A DNA stretch of 64,000 bases from Rhizobium sp. 11515TR (lineage in GTDB: Bacteria; Pseudomonadota; Alphaproteobacteria; Rhizobiales; Rhizobiaceae): assembly GCF_002277895.1 (NCBI RefSeq), contig NZ_CP022999.1, positions 1,240,001-1,304,000 of the forward strand, in the 5' to 3' direction. The translations under genes were made by a program, and so were the position numbers. Below, one piece after another: positions 7,547-16,710 of this stretch (its first letter is position 1; every line of letters starts with the position of its first letter). The notes below the pieces were generated by a model that worked only from the letters and a program-made list of their open reading frames with translations, searched no databases and was not told the DNA's origin.

Positions 7547-9013
7547 ATGCCATCGATCGATATCATCGTGCCGAAATCCGCGCCGCGCCGTTGGCAGGAG
7601 ATTTTGATCACGCGTCTGCAAGCGGAGGGACACGACATTGCCGTTTTGCATGAGTCTAGGTCGGACGCATGGCCGGTAGCGGTCAATGCTGCTTTGGCTC
7701 TTGAGCGAACAATCTTCCGCCGGCGCGATCCGGCGCTTGCCGCTCCCTTATCGGAAATCCCCACCAGCATTCGCAGCAGGCCTGCTGCACTTCGGCTGGA
7801 TCTTGCCGGCAATGCTGCGCCATCGGATATTCCAACAATGACGTTGCGGTTCGACGGATCGCGGTCGGACCTCTCGGTCCCGATATCCGTCGCCGCCGGC
7901 GCCTTGCCCGTCATCGAAACCGTCCTGGATGGAAAGACGGTGATAGGCCGAGCCTCGCCGATGATCGACAAGCGGGAGTCCGCCTCGCTTGGTGTCGAAG
8001 ATGTCTTGGCGCGTGCTATCACGCTTGCCGTTTCCACCGTTCGTGCCCTTGCCGAAAACCGGCTTGCTGTGAACGAACCCGTATCCATAGCGCCTGAAAA
8101 TCCTGCTGCTGGAATGCTGGAGTTTGCATCTTCATATGCGGCCAGCGCCCTGCCACGCCTGGGCCGGGAGGTGATGCGGCGCGCACGTTTTCGTCATGCG
8201 CATTGGCGCGTCGGCTATCGCTTTATCGATGAGCCGGGTGTGGCAAGCACCTACGAGCTTGGCAACGGCTGGTCGGAGCTGCCGGATGCGGGAGACCATT
8301 TCTATGCCGATCCCTTTCCCTTTCAATGGGAGGATCGTTCCTTCCTGTTCGTGGAGGATTATCCGCACGCGACAGGCAAGGCAGTCATCTCCGTCGTGCC
8401 GTTCGATGCAGCCGGGAAGCCCGGAGAGCCGCGATGCGTGCTGGAAGAGCCTTACCATCTCTCTTATCCGCAAGTCTTCGAGCGCGGCGGTGCAATCTGG
8501 ATGCTTCCTGAAGCAAGTTCGGGCGGAAAACTCGTCCTCTATCGCTCCATCCAATTTCCGGATCGCTGGGTTCCCGAAGCCGTGCTCATCGAAGGCGAGA
8601 TTTCCGATGCGACAATGCTCGAGCAGGGGGGGCAGCTTTGGCTTTTTGCGACTGACCGCGACGGCTATGGCAGCACCTCCGATACGCTCATGGTCTTCCA
8701 TGCACCCCGGCTTGCCGGCCCCTGGAAGCCGCATATACTGAACCCGGTTCTCATCGATCGCCGCATGGCGCGCCCGGGCGGCGCCTTCGTCCGCGAGCGG
8801 GGTAATATCTATCTGCCGGTCCAGGACGGAACGCTCGGCTACGGCGGCGGGCTCGGTATCTCGCAATTGCTGGAGCTGGATGAAAAGACGGTTCGTTTAT
8901 CACCGCCCCGACCGATTGCGGCGCATGGCGATTGGCCCTATCCGAAAATCCATACGCTCAATCGCTCAGGCCGACTGGAGGTTATCGACGGGATTGCAGC
9001 CGTGCGGAAGTGA
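7547..9013 (+). CDS. GINT-like glycosyltransferase/propeller protein of an exopolysaccharide cluster
   Basis: 488 residues. The C-terminal half (about 225-480) matches the N-terminal domain of plant glucosamine inositolphosphorylceramide transferase 1 and its bacterial relatives, a five-bladed propeller: HFYADPFPFQWEDRSFLFVEDY, YHLSYPQVFERGGAIWMLPEAS, DATMLEQGGQLWLFAT, RMARPGGAFVRERGNIYLPVQD. The N-terminal half (SIDIIVPKSAPRRWQEILI) resembles the formyltransferase-like domain often fused to it. In bacteria such proteins occur in surface-polysaccharide loci; sugar transfer or trimming is inferred, not shown. The last 48 bases overlap the convergent GT4 gene. It could instead act as a GH43/62-like glycosidase. 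Confidence 0.65.
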   Translation: MPSIDIIVPKSAPRRWQEILITRLQAEGHDIAVLHESRSDAWPVAVNAALALERTIFRRRDPALAAPLSEIPTSIRSRPAALRLDLAGNAAPSDIPTMTLRFDGSRSDLSVPISVAAGALPVIETVLDGKTVIGRASPMIDKRESASLGVEDVLARAITLAVSTVRALAENRLAVNEPVSIAPENPAAGMLEFASSYAASALPRLGREVMRRARFRHAHWRVGYRFIDEPGVASTYELGNGWSELPDAGDHFYADPFPFQWEDRSFLFVEDYPHATGKAVISVVPFDAAGKPGEPRCVLEEPYHLSYPQVFERGGAIWMLPEASSGGKLVLYRSIQFPDRWVPEAVLIEGEISDATMLEQGGQLWLFATDRDGYGSTSDTLMVFHAPRLAGPWKPHILNPVLIDRRMARPGGAFVRERGNIYLPVQDGTLGYGGGLGISQLLELDEKTVRLSPPRPIAAHGDWPYPKIHTLNRSGRLEVIDGIAAVRK

Positions 9014-10108
9014 GCGGGATAGAAGCAGAGCTTCGTAGCCGGCGCACATGCGCGCCGGCGAATATTGTTCCTTCAGCTGCCGTCCGGCAGCGGCAAGCTG
9101 AGCTGCAAGCTCGGGCCTGGCAATAAGTTCAGCAAGTCCATCAGCCATGCTCTTGGCATCGGCTTCGACGAAGAGTGCTGCAGCCTCACCATCATCCGTC
9201 GTCAGGACTTCCCGAAGGACATCGAGCTTGCTTGTGACCACCGGTAGTCCGGAAATGGCCGCTTCGACGGCGGCAAGGCCAAAGGTTTCCGTCAACGACG
9301 AAAAGGCGTAGGCGTCTCCCGCCGCGAGGAATTCGAAGATGCGGGAGGGAGGCACTTCGCCGACGAGATGCAGCCTGTCGTCGACGCCGTTGTCCTTAGC
9401 AAAAGCGACGATCGACTCTTGTTCGGGGCCGGTGCCGGCTATGGCGATATGAATATCGGGCAGATGGACGAGGGCGCCGACGAGCGCGATCTGGTTTTTC
9501 GATGGCGCCATGCGGCCGGAAGAGACGGCGAGCCAGGCTTCTTGAGGAAGACCGAAGGCCGCGCGCGCCGCCACCTTGTCGAAAGCGACCGAGAGCGCGG
9601 GAACGCCATGGTCGATGCGTGACATTCGGCGCCGATAGGCTTTCGGAAAGCTGTCGAATTGCGCTTCCGTCCAGCGCGAATTGACGACATTGGCATGATA
9701 GGCGCCGAGCGTGCCCATCAGCTTGTCGATCTGCGTCAGGATCCCCCTGACGCCTCGAGTCTGCGGCGCGCCGCTCTGGTTTGCGATGATGAGGTCTGCA
9801 CCGGCGAACCGCGCGCCGATGGTGCCGAAAATATTGCCGTAGTGCTGGAAGGTGATGACGGCATCCGGTCGAGCTTTGCGCAGATAACCGGCAAGTCCAA
9901 TCGCCGCACGCATCTGGCCAGGCAGGCCGCGCGGCGGTTTGGTGAGGATGAAATCAGCGTGCGGATCGCGGTCGTAGACATCGGTCTTCCGATACATGAA
10001 GACGGTTCGCACATCATGGCCACGCGCGCGCAGTCCCTCGCCGACCATATCGGAGATCCGCTGTGCACCACCTGCTTCTGCCTGGGTCTGGACCTGGATG
10101 ATTTTCAT
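8966..10108 (-). CDS. GT4-family glycosyltransferase
   Basis: 380 residues from the ATG at 10108, which begins MKIIQVQTQAEAGGAQRISD; the frame stays open further upstream but only as a shadow of the flippase gene. GT4 enzymes are retaining GT-B transferases that add sugars from NDP-sugars to the lipid-linked repeat unit on the cytoplasmic face. Seen: the glycine-rich N-terminal nucleotide fold (AEAGGAQRIS), the SSGRMAPSKNQ segment at the start of the C-terminal fold, and the E-x7-E motif in ETFGLAAVEAAISGLPVV. The start overlaps the stop of the flippase gene by ATGA, so both are in one transcript. Confidence 0.9.
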   Translation of the reverse strand: MKIIQVQTQAEAGGAQRISDMVGEGLRARGHDVRTVFMYRKTDVYDRDPHADFILTKPPRGLPGQMRAAIGLAGYLRKARPDAVITFQHYGNIFGTIGARFAGADLIIANQSGAPQTRGVRGILTQIDKLMGTLGAYHANVVNSRWTEAQFDSFPKAYRRRMSRIDHGVPALSVAFDKVAARAAFGLPQEAWLAVSSGRMAPSKNQIALVGALVHLPDIHIAIAGTGPEQESIVAFAKDNGVDDRLHLVGEVPPSRIFEFLAAGDAYAFSSLTETFGLAAVEAAISGLPVVTSKLDVLREVLTTDDGEAAALFVEADAKSMADGLAELIARPELAAQLAAAGRQLKEQYSPARMCAGYEALLLSRSLPHGCNPVDNLQSA

Positions 10109-11517
10109 GAGCGGCCTTTCAGGAAGGAGCGGGCGGCAAGCGCGTCTTCGCCGGCAAGAAAGCCGAGGATCGACGGATTGATGCCGATGGTACGGCGCGC
10201 GATGGACACGGCGGTCACGCACCAAACGATGATCGTGCCGGCGATGGCGAGCGCTGCGCCGATCGGGCCGAACCAATAGGTCAGCACCGTCGTCGCACAG
10301 AGCCCGAAGGCGTTGACGATAACAAGCAGCTTGAAAAGTGCATGCTGGAGACCCGTCAACTGCATGAGGATTTCGGTCGGCCCGCAGGCGGTGCCGATGG
10401 TCGCGCCGATGCCGAAGATGATCAGCGTCACCTGCATTGTCGGCGTGGCATAGGCGTGATTGAAGATCGACAGGATCAGGTCGCCGAAGATCAGGAAGGA
10501 TACCAGCACGCACAAGGCGATGACGAAGCCGCCAAGCGCTGCGAGGCTGGTGATACGCTGCACATGCGCCCTGTCCCCAGTGTAGAAGGCGGCCGAGATC
10601 TGCGGCGCCAGCGCCTGGTTGATACCGTTGAGCGCGAGGACGACCAGCCGCATCGTCCGATCCGCCACGAAGATTGCGCCGGCAGCCTCTGGGCCTAGAA
10701 TGGCCGCGACAAGCAAGGTGCTCGCCTGGCTGAGCGCAGGCGGCAGCGCCGTGACGCCCCAGAGCCCGAACGTCACCGTCTTGAATTCATCCTTCTGTTC
10801 TCTCGTAAGCGGGCCGCGCTGCGCGCGGATCGTGTCGCGAAAAAGCACGAATGTTTGCGGCGCGATGATGAGGAGCAGCAAACCGGCTGTCAGGTAGGTT
10901 GTGGTAACCGCGCTCATTCTCATCTGCATGAAATGGGCAAGCACGAAGACGGGGATTGCTACTGCCCGCCAAATGACATCGCGTGGCAGCAGCGCGAAGA
11001 TGAGCGCATTCTTGGCGCGAAGAGCGCAGGCGACGAATTCCGACCAGCCGAGCGCGAAGGCCAGCACCATGGTCGCCACGCAGATCGCGAGCCATTCGGG
11101 CGTCTGTCTGCCGGCGAATGGTAAAAAGCCGATGACGAGAATGAGCAGGCTGAAGCTCGCAAGCCCCATGAGCGCAATAAGGATGGAACGGGCCATCATG
11201 CCGTTTGCCGAATTCAGGTCGTTGTTGCCGGCATATTGCGGCCAGAACCTGAGCACTGCGCTTTGCTGGCCGACTATTGCGAAGAAGGAGACCAGGCTCG
11301 CCCCGGCATAGGCGGCGCTATAAAGACCGAACTGCCGCTCATCGGTCGTCATGGCGACCGCAACGAACATCAGGAACGACAGGCCGGCACTGGCGAGCTT
11401 GATGGCACCGGCAACGGCGCCGCTCCTGGCAAGCGCGCCGATCGACAAGCGCAGGTTGCTCGCAGGCGGCGGCGTTTCGGCCGATAAAGTATCGCTGCTG
11501 CCGGCTTGCTCACCCAA
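10105..11517 (-). CDS. Oligosaccharide flippase, Wzx-like (MATE/MOP superfamily)
   Basis: 470 residues with about 12-14 hydrophobic segments starting near residue 30 (GAVAGAIKLASAGLSFLMFV). Wzx-type flippases move undecaprenyl-PP-linked repeat units across the inner membrane. The MOP fold is supported by the repeated polytopic halves and the conserved middle region ALSQASTLLVAAILGPEAAGAIFVADRTMRLV. It is first in a two-gene minus-strand unit with the GT4 gene and is divergent from the Wzc-like gene, so the 243-base gap 11518-11760 must hold both promoters. Substrate specificity is unknown. Confidence 0.88.
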   Translation of the reverse strand: MGEQAGSSDTLSAETPPPASNLRLSIGALARSGAVAGAIKLASAGLSFLMFVAVAMTTDERQFGLYSAAYAGASLVSFFAIVGQQSAVLRFWPQYAGNNDLNSANGMMARSILIALMGLASFSLLILVIGFLPFAGRQTPEWLAICVATMVLAFALGWSEFVACALRAKNALIFALLPRDVIWRAVAIPVFVLAHFMQMRMSAVTTTYLTAGLLLLIIAPQTFVLFRDTIRAQRGPLTREQKDEFKTVTFGLWGVTALPPALSQASTLLVAAILGPEAAGAIFVADRTMRLVVLALNGINQALAPQISAAFYTGDRAHVQRITSLAALGGFVIALCVLVSFLIFGDLILSIFNHAYATPTMQVTLIIFGIGATIGTACGPTEILMQLTGLQHALFKLLVIVNAFGLCATTVLTYWFGPIGAALAIAGTIIVWCVTAVSIARRTIGINPSILGFLAGEDALAARSFLKGRS

Positions 11518-11692
11518 CGCCCTGATCCTGTGTTGATCGCTGTCGACCGAATGGTCTGCAATGCCTGAAATAGAATGTATCTCTAATATCGTAAGTACTG
11601 ATGCTTGCGCTAGAACGAAGTCGCAACATGGTTACTTGCGATGTCTCAAGTCGATCACACGCTCAGGTGTAAATTCAACGGATGATTAACAT

Positions 11693-11704
11693 TATTCACT
11701 AATA
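11693..11704 (-). promoter_or_regulatory. Shared AT-rich motif in the flippase/Wzc divergent region
   Basis: TATTCACTAATA on the plus strand, i.e. TATTAGTGAATA on the minus strand. The identical 12-mer occurs at 17663-17674 in another intergenic gap of the same cluster. Here it is part of a small inverted repeat, CACTAA (11697-11702) and TTAGTG (11711-11716). It may be a binding site for a cluster regulator. Confidence 0.35.
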
Positions 11705-11760
11705 CTGAATTTAGTGATGTGCGATGAGCCGGAGATCCGCGGCCCGCGGAGAGGAACAGG

Positions 11761-13923
11761 ATGAAGCCGTTTAACATTGACGAGCGTTCGCTTCCGCCGC
11801 TGTTCGATGTCGGTGCTGTGTGGACCATCCTCTGGCAGCGCTGGCTGACCGTGTTGATATGCACCATTGCCGTGCTCCTGCTGGCGCTGGCTTACCTTGT
11901 GGTGGCAAAGCCGAGCTATACCGCGACAGCTTCCGTCATGATCGATCCACGCGATCCGCGCGCGACAAATCTCAACAATGTTCTGCCCGGCATCGGCAGT
12001 GACAGCGCGGCGATCGCAAGCCAGGTATTCGTTATTGAATCGCGCGATCTGCTGATGAAGGTCTTTGAGAGCGAGAATATCGAGAGCGATCCCGAATTTG
12101 CAAACGGCGGTCTCCTGTCGCGTATTGGTCTGGCTTCACATCCTACGAAGGATTCGATCTTCAAGAATTTCCAACGCGCCGTCACGGTAGAACGCGCCGG
12201 GCTTACTTATGTCATCGATGTCAGTTTCGCATCCCGCTATTCAGACAAGGCGGCGCGGATCGCCAATGCCATCGTCAATCGCTACAAGGCCGGTCTGTCG
12301 GGCGAGCGGGAGACTGCAAATAGCGACGTGAATTCCCTTCTTGCGAGCCGGATCGGCAATCTTCAGAAGAATGTCAGCGATGCTGAGCAGGAAGTCGGGG
12401 ATTTCAAGGTCTCGCATCAGATCCTCGATGCCTCCGCGGGCGGCACGCTGCAGTCCCAGATCGACAAGCTCACAGATCAGTTGATTGGTGCGCGAAGCGA
12501 GGCGGATCGGGCCAAGGATAAATATGCTCAGGCAGTCGCCGCAGGCACTTCGCCGGCCGGGCTTGCCAAGCTCTCGGAAATCCTTTCCTCCGAAGCCACG
12601 GTCAAACTCCGCGAGAACTACAATCAACGGGCCGCCGATCTCGCCAATTACGAGGCCATGTACCAGCCGCGTCATCCGGTGATCAAAAGACTGCGATCCG
12701 AGTTGGACAGGATGCAGGGCCTCATGACTGTCGAGGCGCAGCGCATCACGCGGGAATTGAAGGCGAAGTCCGATCTCGCCGCGCAGAACGTTGCAGCGTT
12801 GCAGACCAAGCTCGACGACCTCCGCCAGAAGTTGGAAAGCTCGGATGCCGCGCAGGTGCAATTGCGGCAGCTGGAGGCGAAGACGAAGGCGGCACGCACA
12901 GTTCTCGACGATTTCCTGAAGCGCGCCGAGGAAACATCGCAGATGCAGGGCCTGCAGCTGCAGGAGGCGCGGGTGATTAGCGCCGCCGCTCCGCCGGTGC
13001 AGCCGACCTGGCCGAAGCCGCTGCTCCTGTTGCCGGTCAGCGCCGCGCTCGGTCTCATCATCGGCTGCGGTCTTGCCCTGGTGCGCGGACCCAGACATCA
13101 GCCGGAACAGGATCCGACAAGCCCCTTCAGACGTAGCCTCCTTGACGTCGAACCTCACAAAACCCCCTCGCCGGAAATTGCAAAGGCGGAGCCGGCGCCT
13201 GTCCATCTTGGAGAGTATCGGCTTCCGGGCGTTGCCGGCGTCGGCGCCTATCTCAGCATCCGCGCGATGCGAAGACGTTTTTTCCAGGCCGGAAATGAAG
13301 CCTTTTCGCGTGATGTGCTGCAGCTCATGCGGCGCATCATTCTGCATCTGAGAGAGCATCCGAAACCCTATGTGCTGCTGGTCTCCTCGCTTCACACGCC
13401 GCTGGCTGCGAGACTTGCGGGCGCTATGGTCGGCCTTGGCCTCCAACAGGCCGAACAGAATGTGCTCGTGGTCGAGTTCGGAGACTTGCCTGGCTTGGGG
13501 GCGCCAGCGCGCAGCGGTAACGGCGTCTTCATCAGCGGGGCGAGCGGCCTGCGGACCGTGGTGTACAACAGGCCCGTGACTGAGAATTCGGAACCGTCGG
13601 CGCGCCTTGGCCTCGACGATATATTGATCACTGCCGGCTCGTTCGATTTCGTGCTTCTGATGGGGCCTTCCATCGTCGATGGCAATTGGGATCCAGCGCT
13701 TTTCGCTGACGCGGATCTCATGCTTTTTGCGCTCAGCCCTGCCGAGGAAGCGGCGGAAATCGCCAACATGCTTCGCCAACGGGTCGATGCCGATCAGATC
13801 GCGCGCAGCGCCACGCTGACGATTGCGCCGGAGCATGTCGATACGCGTCGCAGCCAAATGGTACGGCCCATCCGCTCGGCTGACGACGGAGGGCAGGGTG
13901 ATCGAATCTCTGCAAGGGGATGA
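11761..13923 (+). CDS. Wzc/GumC/ExoP-like polysaccharide co-polymerase with degenerate kinase domain
   Basis: 720 residues. A Wzz domain with TM1 at about 28-50 is followed by a long periplasmic coiled coil (about 180-400), then the P-rich TM2 region (VQPTWPKPLLLLPVSAALGLIIGCGLALV) typical of chain-length regulators. The cytoplasmic C-terminal part has the outline of a BY-kinase, but at the Walker A position (residues 541-553) it reads VSSLHTPLAARLA with no GKS/T, and the Walker A' VLLIDAD is replaced by VLVVEFG; there is no tyrosine-rich tail. It thus probably controls chain length and export without kinase activity. It is upstream of, and overlaps by 4 bases, the longest form of the GH5 gene. 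Confidence 0.87.
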   Translation: MKPFNIDERSLPPLFDVGAVWTILWQRWLTVLICTIAVLLLALAYLVVAKPSYTATASVMIDPRDPRATNLNNVLPGIGSDSAAIASQVFVIESRDLLMKVFESENIESDPEFANGGLLSRIGLASHPTKDSIFKNFQRAVTVERAGLTYVIDVSFASRYSDKAARIANAIVNRYKAGLSGERETANSDVNSLLASRIGNLQKNVSDAEQEVGDFKVSHQILDASAGGTLQSQIDKLTDQLIGARSEADRAKDKYAQAVAAGTSPAGLAKLSEILSSEATVKLRENYNQRAADLANYEAMYQPRHPVIKRLRSELDRMQGLMTVEAQRITRELKAKSDLAAQNVAALQTKLDDLRQKLESSDAAQVQLRQLEAKTKAARTVLDDFLKRAEETSQMQGLQLQEARVISAAAPPVQPTWPKPLLLLPVSAALGLIIGCGLALVRGPRHQPEQDPTSPFRRSLLDVEPHKTPSPEIAKAEPAPVHLGEYRLPGVAGVGAYLSIRAMRRRFFQAGNEAFSRDVLQLMRRIILHLREHPKPYVLLVSSLHTPLAARLAGAMVGLGLQQAEQNVLVVEFGDLPGLGAPARSGNGVFISGASGLRTVVYNRPVTENSEPSARLGLDDILITAGSFDFVLLMGPSIVDGNWDPALFADADLMLFALSPAEEAAEIANMLRQRVDADQIARSATLTIAPEHVDTRRSQMVRPIRSADDGGQGDRISARG

Positions 13924-13949
13924 ACGAGGGACGCGGCTTGCGATCGACG

Positions 13950-15053
13950 ATGATATCACGCCGAAGCGCTCTCAAGCTGGCAGGCGGCTCCATTCTGGCT
14001 GCTCTTCCGGCTGCCGGCGCGGCGCGTGCGGTAGCCAAGCCCATCGTACCCTCGCGTGGCATCAATCTGCCCGGATGGTTCGATAACAGTGATGGAGTGG
14101 CGCCAAGCGCGCCAGTGCTCGAAAAGCTTCGCCAATCGGGCTTTGAAACCATCCGCTTGCCGATCAATGGCGATCTCTTATTGGCAGGTGATACGGCCGC
14201 GCTCCGTCACATCGAGGCCGGCGTGACCGATCTCAATCAGCTGGGTTTTTCCGTCCTTGTGGACATGCATCCCTCTGAAAGTCTTCACAAGGCTCTTCGT
14301 CAGGATTTCGAGGCTGGCTCGCAAAGGGCGGCCGCAGCCTGGATGGCGTTAAGAAGCGTTGTCGCGAACCTCCCGGATGATAAGGTCTATCCGGAACTCT
14401 TGAATGAGCCGCCCATGCGGAGCGACGCGTGGCTGCAACTGCGGGATAGGCTTGCCGAGGTCGTACGATCCAAATGCCCGAGCCATACGCTGATCTGGGG
14501 GCCATCGCCCTCTCAGGGCATATGGGAAATAGGCGAGACGCCGCCGCTTGCCGACGGTAACCAGATCGCCGCCATTCATTTCTATGCGCCGACGGCCTTC
14601 ACCCATCAATGCGAGACGTGGGACGCGTCTCCGCTTGCGCGGATTTCGAATTTGCCCTTTCCGGCGACCATCGAGACGCCGCTGGTACAGCAGAGCATCC
14701 AAAAGCTACGCGCGGCCGGAGACGAACAGGCCGCAAACCTCATCGAGGAGCAATTGGCGATGCCCTGGACAGAAGTGGCGATCGCCTCCGAATTCGTGAG
14801 GCTGAGGCGCTGGTCCGAGACGCATGACTGCGCCGTCATGATGAATGAGTTCGGTGTGCTCAACTTCTGTGTCGATGTCGAAAGCCGCAGGTTCTGGGTT
14901 CGGGCCGCGCGGCAAGCGGCAGAGGCCAATCAGGTCGGCTGGGCCTATTGGGAGCTCGATCAGGGTTTTGGCATCATCAAGAGCCGACGCAGCACCGAGG
15001 ATTTTGACATCGGCATGATCGCGGCACTTCTGGATGGCCGTGGCGGAGGCTGA
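13950..15053 (+). CDS. Exported glycoside hydrolase family 5 (endoglucanase-like)
   Basis: 367 residues from ATG 13950, chosen because it starts a Tat-type signal (ISRRSALKLAGGSILAALPAAGAARA); an upstream ATG at 13920, overlapping the Wzc stop and preceded by AGGGG, would add 10 residues and could be the translational entry. GH5 retaining hydrolases cut beta-1,4 glucans or mannans. The acid/base Glu153 is in LLNEPP and the nucleophile Glu300 in MNEFG; INLPGWFDN and the IRLPIN strand fit the (beta/alpha)8 fold. Placed between co-polymerase and polymerase genes, it probably trims or releases the polymer in the periplasm, as BcsZ/ExsH-type enzymes do (inference). Confidence 0.87.
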   Translation: MISRRSALKLAGGSILAALPAAGAARAVAKPIVPSRGINLPGWFDNSDGVAPSAPVLEKLRQSGFETIRLPINGDLLLAGDTAALRHIEAGVTDLNQLGFSVLVDMHPSESLHKALRQDFEAGSQRAAAAWMALRSVVANLPDDKVYPELLNEPPMRSDAWLQLRDRLAEVVRSKCPSHTLIWGPSPSQGIWEIGETPPLADGNQIAAIHFYAPTAFTHQCETWDASPLARISNLPFPATIETPLVQQSIQKLRAAGDEQAANLIEEQLAMPWTEVAIASEFVRLRRWSETHDCAVMMNEFGVLNFCVDVESRRFWVRAARQAAEANQVGWAYWELDQGFGIIKSRRSTEDFDIGMIAALLDGRGGG

Positions 15054-15112
15054 AATGCTGAGGAATATGGCAGTGCGGAACGACAACTGATGCGGACGAA
15101 TGGAGTTTGGCG

Positions 15113-16666
15113 ATGAGCATTACGGGACATCGCGCCGGCTTCGGGGCGGGAGGCGTGAGTTCGCTGCATTCGGATGCGGTCTTCCATCTCTGCATCGCCA
15201 TTCTCGCGGTCATTGCCTCTGTTTCAGCCTTCGCTATCTGGACGCCCTTCGGGGTTGCCGCGACATTCGCGTTGACGCTCGTCCTCTCGATTGCTCAGCC
15301 CGGCTGCATCCCGATCGTCATTGCCTGCTCCTTTCTCTACCAAAATCTCGTGGTCGCCTGGTTCACCCCCTTTGTGCCCGATCACAATACGTTCGATGCA
15401 CTGCGCGGCGCCAATTTCGTCATCCTGATGACGGCGTTCGGCGCTTTCGTCATGGCCTCTTTCCAATACCGCGTGCGGACTCTGACGGAATTGCGGACCT
15501 GGCTGATGTTGAGCTTCATGCTGTGCGGCATTGTTTGTTTCTATCTAGCGCTTGGGGCCGTTCACGGCGGGCCGAAGGATGCCGTCATCTATTTCCGCAA
15601 TACGATCACGCCGCTTGCATGCTTCCACATCGCAATTCTGGCGGCCAGCCTCTATCCCATTGATCTGCGTAAGGGCATTTTCTGGCTCTGCGCCGTTGCC
15701 ATCATCTACGGCTATCTGGAACAGATCTTCCGGATGGATTTCCTGAGCCTGTTCCACGGCGATCTCTATATTCATCGTGGCCTGAAGGCTCAGATCGAGG
15801 CCGGTGTATGGGAAAAGAAGCTGAGGGAGACTGGCTTCGTGCTTCGCGGTATCGAAGACACGATGATGACGACTTTCTTCAACATCAAGCTGTTCAGCGA
15901 CCTGTTTCCGCCGATCTTTCGCAATGGCGGTCCGAACTTTCACCCGATCAGCTATGCTTACGGCCTGAGCATCATGTCTGCCTGGCTCCTCTTCAGGGGG
16001 CGCTGGCTGCTGCCGATTGCCGCGTTGCCGTTGCTGCTCGTCATTGGTTCCAAGGGTGCGACGTTCATGTTGCTGGTGGCGATCGGCGCTCGGTTGATCT
16101 ATCGCCCTTCGCGTGCGGAATTGACGTTGCTTGCCGTCGTCACGCTGGCCATCGTCTGGACGGTCGCCGCCATCCTCTTCGGTGCCACCCATGGCGATTA
16201 CCATGTTCTCGGCCTGATCGCAGGCGTTCGCGAATTTCTGCACAATCCGTTCGGGCAAGGCCTGGGGATCGGCGGCAATCTTTCGAGTACGAGCCTCAAT
16301 CTGGACTGGGACCGGGCGCAGGACGAGGGCGTCGCCTCCGTCCCGGTTGAAAGCGCCGTCGGCGTCATGCTCTACCAGATGGGCGTGGGTAGCTTCGTCT
16401 TCTTCGGCTTTCTTGCCGCATTGGCGATGTCTGCCCGAAAGCAGCTGCTCGCCAGCGGCGACCCGGATTTCCTGTTTGCCTTCGTCGCGATCGTCACGAT
16501 TGCATCCAATGCGGTATTGCAGGAGGAAGCATTCTTCTCACCGCTTGCGCTCGGCTTCTGTCTTCTGCTTGTCGGTGTTTCCTTTGGAACGCGATGGCGC
16601 TTGCTCGGTATTTCGCGAGGGATGGTCAGCCAGTCGGGCGAGCACATGCCATCGCGCTCGCTGTAA
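15113..16666 (+). CDS. Wzy-like/O-antigen-ligase-type polysaccharide polymerase
   Basis: 517 residues with about 11-12 membrane segments. The start is ATG 15113 with GGAG at 15102-15105; a TTG six bases upstream is less likely. A large loop after the middle helices (roughly residues 210-290, containing IHRGLKAQIEAGVWEKKLRE) and the late motif GVREFLHNPFGQGLGIGGN followed by PVESAVGVMLYQMG match the Wzy/WaaL superfamily, in which the NPxGxG loop is recurrent. It would join lipid-linked repeat units in the periplasm. It follows the GH5 gene by 59 bases and is probably in the same transcript as wzc. Confidence 0.82.
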   Translation: MSITGHRAGFGAGGVSSLHSDAVFHLCIAILAVIASVSAFAIWTPFGVAATFALTLVLSIAQPGCIPIVIACSFLYQNLVVAWFTPFVPDHNTFDALRGANFVILMTAFGAFVMASFQYRVRTLTELRTWLMLSFMLCGIVCFYLALGAVHGGPKDAVIYFRNTITPLACFHIAILAASLYPIDLRKGIFWLCAVAIIYGYLEQIFRMDFLSLFHGDLYIHRGLKAQIEAGVWEKKLRETGFVLRGIEDTMMTTFFNIKLFSDLFPPIFRNGGPNFHPISYAYGLSIMSAWLLFRGRWLLPIAALPLLLVIGSKGATFMLLVAIGARLIYRPSRAELTLLAVVTLAIVWTVAAILFGATHGDYHVLGLIAGVREFLHNPFGQGLGIGGNLSSTSLNLDWDRAQDEGVASVPVESAVGVMLYQMGVGSFVFFGFLAALAMSARKQLLASGDPDFLFAFVAIVTIASNAVLQEEAFFSPLALGFCLLLVGVSFGTRWRLLGISRGMVSQSGEHMPSRSL

Positions 16667-16710
16667 CGCGGTTAATCTTCGCACTATTCGTTCAATGCAA
16701 CGAATAGTGA

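Noticed and set aside
10109..10513. Upstream extension of the GT4 frame
   Set aside because: It is a shadow of the flippase gene; GT4 homology starts at MKIIQVQ with an ATGA overlap.
12241..13959. 572-codon minus-strand frame opposite the Wzc-like gene
   Set aside because: No domain, no ribosome site, and the plus strand carries a clear family match over the same bases.
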